From assembly GCA_964017145.1 (NCBI GenBank), contig OZ024850.1, forward strand, positions 3,387,618-3,451,617: a stretch of 64,000 bases of DNA, read 5' to 3'. The notes beneath the pieces are model-generated. The model saw only the letters and a program-made list of their open reading frames with translations. It searched no databases and was not told the DNA's origin. The position numbers were made by a program, and so were the translations under genes. Source of the stretch: Agrocybe praecox. Lineage: Eukaryota > Basidiomycota > Agaricomycetes > Agaricales > Agrocybaceae. Of this stretch, positions 57,550 to 64,000 are shown one piece after another. The first letter of the stretch is position 1. Every line of letters starts with the position of its first letter.

Positions 57550-58792
57550 ATTTTTGCATTTACTTACCCGGCATTTTTATTGTCTCGGCCTGCAGGCATC
57601 ATCCCGAGTGCACGGTATCGATTTCACTACAGTGGAAGTTCCATTCTCACTCGCATTCATAGTGGCTCAACATACGAAACACATCTATAATTTATCAGTA
57701 GCCCATACCAAAATCTCGGAACGAACTTGTTAGGATACCCAATCATCGTGTCATTCAAATCCGTTGACATATACACCGAGAAGATGCAACGACGCGCTCA
57801 AAAATGGGTACCGATAGACGTAACGCGTAACACAAAATAAGGCAAAATCAGGACATATCTTATCAGACTAGCGACATTCTCCACCGATTAATTCTTCGTA
57901 GGTTTCCGTTTACTATCTACCCAGGAATTCTGTAGTCCCAATGATAGGAAGAATGGATCATTGATCATTGTCATGGTTTGCTACTCCCCTCCTTTGTTGC
58001 TATGAGTGTGGCAGTGTATTGTTAAGTCAGAATTCTTCGAATATCATGCATGTGTGACGCGGTGATGCGAGTAGCGATGAACACATCCTGGGATCAACTA
58101 CCGTTCGCGGCACACTAGATCGCCTAACTGCGCATAGTGTGCTTACATTCTGGGCCCTCCTCGTAAACCGGTCGTGGATATGTTGTATTATTCCAATGAT
58201 TTGACCACTACGCATCGTTTCACCAAAAACGATAATTATGAGCAATTATCGATGGCCAAGTTAAAGTGATACGATGGATTTTATAAATACCTCGAATTAT
58301 GTTTGGAGATGTCAGCCTACATGACGTGTAAGCGATGATTCCGTCACCACAATCATCTTGGGATCGCCCTTGGTTACGTCTTGCGAAAGAAGACCTAAAA
58401 TTGAACGTGGAAGATTTGCAAATCTCTTGCAAGGCACATGAAATTTAAGTGACAATGCGAAATATGAGGATCAGATCCAAGATGTAAAGTACGCGAAAGC
58501 CCTGTTGAATAAGCTGTGACTGCATCATATATGTTGATGTTTGTGCGCGTGTGGTATGACCACCAGCCATCCCATGCTCGTTTACAGTCCCGTAGAGACC
58601 TGCTACTTTACCACTGTTATCAAGCACAGTTGTTATAGTTCTATCGAACATGCAGTACTAGATAGGCATTGATACGTATATCAAAAACTGTCATCCCCAT
58701 GGTTATAATTAGATGAAACGTTGATGTCGCTGTATTAAAAATAGAGAATAAAGAAAAGTCAATAGATAAAGGTGTTGTGCAAAGAGGTGGAA
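57550..58792. other. Intergenic, no supported gene
   Basis: Short frames on both strands without domain content. No repeat was recognised. Confidence 0.4.
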
Positions 58793-60077
58793 ATGCCATT
58801 TCTCATTACTCGTCGTGCTATGGCGCTACAGGCTCGAGACTCAGTACTCTCTCTGTCATTCGCGAAGTCAATAATTAACGCTAATTTGAATGGAACAATT
58901 CTATTCCAATACTTGATGGGTGCGTCTTTTCTTATATGTTGACAGCTGTGCATTGAATATTAAATCATTTTACAGGGATTTATCTCGGGATTCTGGGTGT
59001 CACAATCATGGTGTACGGTAAGACCCTCTGAAAATAAAATAATTATCAAAACATCCTTAAAATATTTTCATACGTGCGCAGCGTCATCCAACAAATCCCA
59101 CAGACCGTTCATAATGGTCTGTCTAGGATGCTTGTGTGCAGCGCTCACGGGACAGACAATCCTTCAATGGTATTATACGAATCTCGTATTCGTAAATGGT
59201 GGGACCGACATCGGGTCTATTTTTATACTAAGCCTCAGCGGGGATCTACCGCCCATTGGGAATATATTGAGCGGAATATTTCCAATGATAGCACGCCTTA
59301 TAGCTAATGGTCTCATGGTTGGTTCTATGTTAATTCAATATCTATTACTCATGTAAATACCTTTCTAGGTCTGGCGCGCATTCCATGCATGTGGGGGATC
59401 CCTAATTCTTATTGCTCCTCTATTTCTGTTATTTACAGCCGAAAGCGGTACGTTTTAACACCCTCCAATTCATCTTACTTACACAAGACATAGCTCTCAG
59501 TGTCATTGAAAACGTGTTGAATGGCCTGGTTGCCTACAATCCCAATGCAACAACGTCGGCATTCAGAGAACTGAATCTTATCAGTGGCAGCACAAGTTGC
59601 ATATCGGCATTTACCAGTGTGCTGGCCACGCTCGTCATCGCCTATCAAATATACAGCTCCACCAGACACGACAAACGCTCACGAAAACGCTATATTCATA
59701 TCATCGAAATTCTGATCCAATCATCAGCTCTGTACACATTGTTAATCATTGCTGAAGCAGTTTGTAATCTCGACAATACGGGCGACATAGCCTCTTCGGG
59801 AACGGCGTTCATTGCTAGTAGTTACATTTACTCCTTCCAATTGATCTCTGATGTGAGTAGCGCGATCTTTTTGCTAGATCAATATACCTCGAACTTATCA
59901 TTTTCGAGAGTATAGGGTCTTTCGCCCACTCTGATGGTGCTTCGACTGTCAATTAATCCAGATAGAAATGCAGAAATACTCTCAACGGCGCAGAAATCCG
60001 ACATTGAGATCGTAGAGGATCGACGTGAAGGAGAAAATGCATATAATGACTCCGAAATTTATCAAGCTGACAGGTGA
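58793..60077 (+). CDS. Orphan seven-helix membrane protein
   Basis: Six exons with consistent phases: 58793-58919, 58976-59017, 59082-59317, 59369-59447, 59488-59852 and 59916-60077, giving 336 residues. Hydrophobic segments suggest seven helices: FQYLMGIYLGILGVTIMVY, then TILQWYYTNLVF, IARLIANGLMVWRAFHACGG, LILIAPLFLLFTA, SVLATLVIAYQIY, SSALYTLLIIAEAV and TAFIASSYIYSFQLIS. GLSPTLMVLRLS follows, then an acidic cytoplasmic tail ending YQADR. The WYY, VWRxFHxCG and SPTLMVxRxS positions match a large set of Agaricomycete membrane proteins that, as far as I know, lack a functional name. It could be a receptor. The start is the first ATG that keeps the LNGTILFQYLMG segment in frame. Confidence 0.82.
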
Positions 60078-60181
60078 TAGATTCATGGCAGTGATAAACA
60101 GAAATAACCCGATATATGTTTTTTTTTTCGAACGTATAACATAGCTTCGAATCCGGGAGTACAATAAATTTCTCATCCGAG

Positions 60182-60693
60182 TTAAGCCTCGCAGATTACG
60201 CTGTTGTATACCCAGTTGGTCGAGAATCCTTGCTCAGTCTGTCCTTGCAGACCCTCAATCAGAGCAGCTGATTGAGCCCCAGTCTTTCCTTCAGCGGACT
60301 GGATAGCGTGGACGCTGAATGTTCCGTCGGCATTAGGGGTGAAAGAGATATCTCCCTAAATCCACAGGGCAATCACTGAGCAAGTCAAGGAAAGAAATAT
60401 CACAGAGAGCTCGTACAAAGATGCTAGTCCCGGAGGGGAGAGTGATGGCGAACGAGCGACCAATAACTATACAGGACGAGGTCAGCTATGTTTCTGTGTC
60501 AAAGAAAGAAGAACAGCGTACCAAAATTGATCTCTGATGTGAAGTTCGCATCGCTGGGAAGTGCGGTAGTGGGGGTAATAACGTAGTCGCATGTTGCAGC
60601 ATCTGCAGTGCGTTTCTGAGCAATGGCGCTGGCGTTGATCATGGCGCTCATGGCGCCGACAACCAAGAGAGATTGAACGAGCTTGGAGAACAT
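60182..60693 (-). CDS. Small secreted protein, 131 residues
   Basis: Three exons (60522-60693, 60417-60466 and 60182-60355) with consistent phases. Residues 1-22 form a signal peptide (FSKLVQSLLVVGAMSAMINA), followed by a short propeptide-like stretch ending KR (SAIAQKR), a possible Kex2-type site. The mature part begins TADAATCDYVITPTTALPSD and continues VIGRSFAITLPSGTSIFGDI, DGTFSVHAIQSAEG, GAQSAALIEGLQGQTEQGF and TNWVYNSVICEA, with one Cys near each end of the mature chain that could form a disulfide. It resembles abundant basidiomycete small secreted proteins but I cannot name the family. Convergent with the seven-helix gene ending at 60077. TATAAAAC lies about 75 bp upstream. Confidence 0.82.
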
Positions 60694-60769
60694 GTTTGTT
60701 GGATATAGTATTTGTGTTAGAAGGTGAATGTTTTGCACTTTCTGCTGGAAAAGGATCGTGCTTCGAGGG

Positions 60770-60777
60770 TTTTATAC
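60770..60777 (-). promoter_or_regulatory. TATA box of the 131-residue secreted protein gene
   Basis: GGTATAAAAC on the minus strand, about 75-85 bp upstream of the ATG at 60693. Confidence 0.4.
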
Positions 60778-61363
60778 CTATTCTTTAGCGAGTTTCGGTG
60801 AAGAAAGACCGTCGATGAGTAGGTAAAGTCCTAGTCACCGCTGGCGCTGACCTCTGTTTCCCAGGGAAAAAGGCTATCGAAAAACTTAACGTCATTGTAT
60901 CTGTTTCCCGGGAATAAAGATGGGAAAAACTTGCCTTATTCAATGGTACCGCCGAAGACTTTTTCCTACAATTATCCCCGTGGAATATATATAATATATT
61001 TATCTAATCACCTTTCCCCCTGCGAAACGGAGGTCAGCGCCAGTGGTGAGTGTTGCCACGGTTCAACTCCGCTCGACTCAACTCTGCCTCCACGACTACC
61101 GGAGCCGATTGGCCGTCGAGAGAGTCACAAGCGCCGTAATATCGGCTCGCTTGAGGCGGCCCGAACTTGTGCGCGACCAAGGCACGACTTGTCACACAGA
61201 ACCTAAGGCTTAAGGACCAAAGGGAAGCGATGTCTGAACAACTTCATGAATACGTGTTTAACTATGGACATGGGCGTGACTCATACGCGTTTCGAGAAGA
61301 AAGCCCTACCGAAGCACCAGAAATGAGCATACACTGCCTACTGATTGGATTGCATGGAGTGTT
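60778..61363. other. Intergenic, no supported gene
   Basis: Contains a CTCCGCTCGACTCAACTC-rich patch at about 61,064-61,085 that recurs near 61,900, suggesting a short dispersed element. No gene. Confidence 0.35.
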
Positions 61364-61570
61364 GGACACGGCAGGCGCCGATACCTGTTGCTCGGAGAAA
61401 CAGGTTAATAAATACAGGTTGGGTGTATTTATTAACCTGTATGTCGAAGTTACAACCTCGGCCTTACCATATATAGTATGTCCGATACTTCTATCTTGGA
61501 AATACAGGTCAATATATACACGCGATCGGTGTATAGCATTTTTGCTATACAGGTATCGACGCCCGCCGTG
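61364..61570. mobile_element. MITE-like element with 22-bp inverted ends
   Basis: CACGGCAGGCGCCGATACCT (from 61367) is mirrored at 61,549-61,570 with two mismatches, as read from the minus strand. Inside lies a perfect 15-bp inverted repeat (61401-61415 with 61425-61439, CAGGTTAATAAATAC). Near-identical GGAGTGTT/GGAGTGCT octamers flank it but are offset by 3 bp on the left. There is no coding capacity. Confidence 0.55.
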
Positions 61571-62479
61571 GGAGTGCTAGTGGGTATTGGGTTTATGAGG
61601 ATGTGAAGTGGAGGGAGAGATGATGGCATCGTCCCACGTTCGTGCTCTGTCTTCTCATGGACCTCTGGAGTCTCATCAATATTGTTGATTAGTGCATAAG
61701 GCATACACTCTGGGGTGGCAAGTACAGATTTATGACTCATATGGTTCATCATCAGTGATTGTTTACTGTATAAGAACGTGAAAAAATATTAACAATGGTT
61801 TCCGTGTGAGATAATTTAGTGATTCAATTCGACTCAAAGCCGCTCAGAGCGCGCTGGCGTTAACTTCCGAGTCAGAAATAGTCGACGAGTCGCAACCACG
61901 ACTCCGCTCGACTCATTTTGACACCGATCCAACGTCTAGTCTGCGTAGGCCGAGCGGCAGCAACGCTACCCTGGACGCTAGATAGCCTTGTAGAATGCGC
62001 TATACCCACGCGATAAAAGCTAATACGTCTCCGAGTGAGTCGAGGAATGACCATGTTGCTAATTGAAAGCGCCATGTTCTCTAATGTTTTACGGAATGGG
62101 ATCAATAACTTTTTTTCAGTCCGTCAATCACCGTTGCCACCAATATCGAGAGATACTTGAAGCTTGGGTCCACGTTTGACGATCAACTTTCAGATTTCAA
62201 CCTTGGATTGTTAGTCGCGATCACATTTGGATTACATAACAACTACTACTTAACTAGTGATCAATGAGAATATGGGTCAGTAAATTTCGTCCTTTTACTC
62301 GAAGTTTTAATACAACTAGGACATTCTTCCAAAAAATATGACACACTTCAGGGTCGTAAAACACATAACGGTTTTTCTGGGCCAGAAATGTTCCCGAGTT
62401 TACACCGTCCTTGCCGAGATTGCCGCACTTGCCGCACTGGGATGGCGCCGCAAGCAGAGGCAAATAAGTAAAGTCTAGA
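61571..62479. other. Intergenic, no supported gene
   Basis: A GACTCCGCTCGACTC patch near 61,900 repeats part of the 61,064 patch. Nothing else was recognised. Confidence 0.35.
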
Positions 62480-62487
62480 CCATCATG

Positions 62488-62830
62488 CAGTGATGTGCGG
62501 TTAATAACCAAAGTAACTGGTTATGGTTACTTAACCATAACCAGTTATTAACCAGTTACGTTGGTTAATTAACCATTAACTTTACCACGATGTCAGCACG
62601 TATCGGTAAATTGTCTACCGGATAGCCGGTGTGCGCAAAATCAATGCGATGGATGACCAAGATTTTGACTGAGCGTACGCATTCGTGGTTGATGGCTCGG
62701 ACTTTAAAACTACGTGACCACCTACTAGTTTTGGCAGTTGGTTAATAGTTAACCGTAACCATTAACCATCAGTAACCATCAGTAACTGGTTACTTAACCA
62801 TTAACCAGTTACTTAACCGGCACAACACTG
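62488..62830. mobile_element. hAT-type MITE with perfect 8-bp target duplication
   Basis: The 343-bp element starts CAGTGATGTGCGGTTAA and ends TTAACCGGCACAACACTG, an inverted pair. It is flanked by exact CCATCATG copies at 62480-62487 and 62831-62838. Both subterminal arms are packed with GGTTA/TAACC-type repeats (TAACCAGTTA, GGTTACTTAACC). CAGTG ends and an 8-bp duplication are diagnostic of the hAT superfamily. No transposase is present, so it is non-autonomous. Confidence 0.88.
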
Positions 62831-62838
62831 CCATCATG

Positions 62839-64000
62839 TATGTACATCGTACGATTTACAATTACATACCTGACCATCATTTCAAACGTTCACTTCGCTG
62901 TTCCCCTTGCTGTTTCCCTCTAATTTTCTTTCAACCGCTAGCGCGTCTGCGAAATCGTTCCTTGCGTGCCTTCCCATTCTACACCTGGTGACCTGAACAC
63001 ATGGACGGGAATTCCAATCCGATATGCCCAAGCGGGCTTAACCTAGTCAAAACAGTACTTCGGCCCAGTAGAATTCTGGGATCGCTGTGAACTCGCAAAG
63101 GACGTCCTGCGAACGCTCCTTAGTACGTGTAGGAACTTAAAAACCTCGGGAACCTCGGACGATAGGATTGTCTATGGAGTGTGAAGTACTCGAAGTTGGA
63201 TGAGCTGGCGACTCGGAGCGCAATGGCGCAGTTAGCTGGTAGGTCAATTCTACGGTTTACAAATATTAGACTTATTCTCATTCTCTTCAGATTCTTGGAA
63301 TAAAGTCCTTCAACCACCGATGTGATTCGCAAGTTTGGCTGCTTGTATCAATTTTCGAGTCACCTCGGCTTGCATCTTAGGATTTCAGTTGACGATAGGA
63401 GGGCTGACAAATAGGAAAAGAATGCTAAGCGGACTATAGTACGTCAATCTCCTGCAACTTTCTTATTAGAAGAACTGACTAGTCTTCTCAGAAGCCTTTT
63501 CTCTATCCCTCGTTGTTTCTATGCTCGCGCCACCTCAGCGTTCAGCGTTAGGCGCCGACAAACCCTCGGAATTAGCTTCAACCTTCTGCGTATGGGCATC
63601 GTTCATTTCAGAGCAAATCTTTAATCGTACGGTCTTCGTGCTTGGTTTTACTCTCGACCTTATTCTCGATGCCCCTCGTACGCCGCCTCCTCCCCATATC
63701 AATCCATTGTCTTATCGCTGGCTTATAATTTGATGACAGCTTCAGCTCTTCTCCTATCCCAAGCAACGCCATTTGAACAACTGCTTCGCCACCGAGTAGG
63801 CGCCTTCGCTTTCCGTCATTCTCAACAGGCTCTCTATTTCGCTGAAAAGGATTTCTTGATTATTTGTACGGAATCCTACCCTTTGAAACGACCATCCATG
63901 GATTCTTCACATCATAGTGAGGCATGGAGCTTTCCATCTATAATGATTCTTATTTGACACTTCCGTTACGATGTCCAAAAAGTATCCCATGTCTGTCGCC
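62839..64000. repeat. Gene-free end of window, pyrimidine-rich repeat
   Basis: From about 63,440 the plus strand is pyrimidine-rich and resembles the repeat copies at 29,900-33,200 and 48,880-50,250. A GTTAGGCGCCGAC segment at about 63,547 matches the complement near 770. Frames at 63,521-63,957 have no domain. Confidence 0.4.

Noticed and set aside
62500..62826. TAACC/GGTTA arrays as an interstitial telomere
   Set aside because: The units are irregular (TAACCAGTTA, TAACCATTAACC), lie inside a hAT-type MITE with a perfect target duplication, and do not form TTAGGG tandems.
63210..63245. Possible tRNA-like GCGCAGTTAGCTGGTAGG segment
   Set aside because: No matching acceptor or T-arm could be found around it.
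1..64000. CRISPR arrays, riboswitches, Shine-Dalgarno sites, rRNA
   Set aside because: The window is eukaryotic nuclear DNA; no regularly spaced repeat array and no rRNA sequence were seen.

Overview
The window looks like nuclear DNA of a mushroom-forming basidiomycete (Agaricomycetes). The genes are split by many 45-65 nt GT-AG introns. The recognisable families are ones that expand in that group: DUF6534 and DUF6533 membrane proteins, OrdA-like P450s, a UbiA-type membrane cyclase/prenyltransferase, RTA1, F-box/LRR proteins and small secreted cysteine-rich proteins. There is no bacterial operon logic. One tRNA-Leu carries an intron. Exon models below were built by hand, using splice sites, reading phase and comparison between paralogs within the window.

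Layout. 1-5.1 kb: repeat-rich, no convincing gene. 5.2-28.8 kb: five DUF6534 membrane proteins (here A to E) and a deleted sixth copy (F), interleaved with two related P450s and one UbiA-type cyclase/prenyltransferase. Order: A(+), P450-1(-), UbiA(+), B(-), C(+), P450-2(+), D(+), E(-), F(-). This is a candidate terpenoid-type locus built around a local family expansion. 28.9-33.3 kb: repeat-derived, pyrimidine-rich DNA. 33.3-38.4 kb: a pair of related Gly/Phe-motif proteins on opposite strands flanking a small C2H2 zinc-finger gene and an intron-containing tRNA-Leu(CAA), then a small orphan gene. 39.6-41.2 kb: a 1.65 kb terminal-inverted-repeat element with a purine tract and a (CGT)n tract. 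43.8-47.0 kb: a secreted cysteine-rich protein and an RTA1 transporter. 47.3-48.8 kb: an F-box pseudogene. 51.3-53.0 kb: a DUF6533 membrane protein. 54.8-55.7 kb: a cysteine-rich exon fragment and a tiny secreted protein. 57.5 kb: tRNA-Asp. 58.8-60.7 kb: an orphan seven-helix membrane protein, then a small secreted protein on the opposite strand. 61.3-62.9 kb: two small MITE-like elements, one with a perfect 8-bp target-site duplication.

Inference about function: the P450s and the UbiA-type enzyme could act in sequence on a terpenoid, with DUF6534 proteins as membrane partners, transporters or receptors of unknown role. The sequence shows only that they are neighbours. The small secreted proteins and the zinc-finger locus look like lineage-specific accessory genes.
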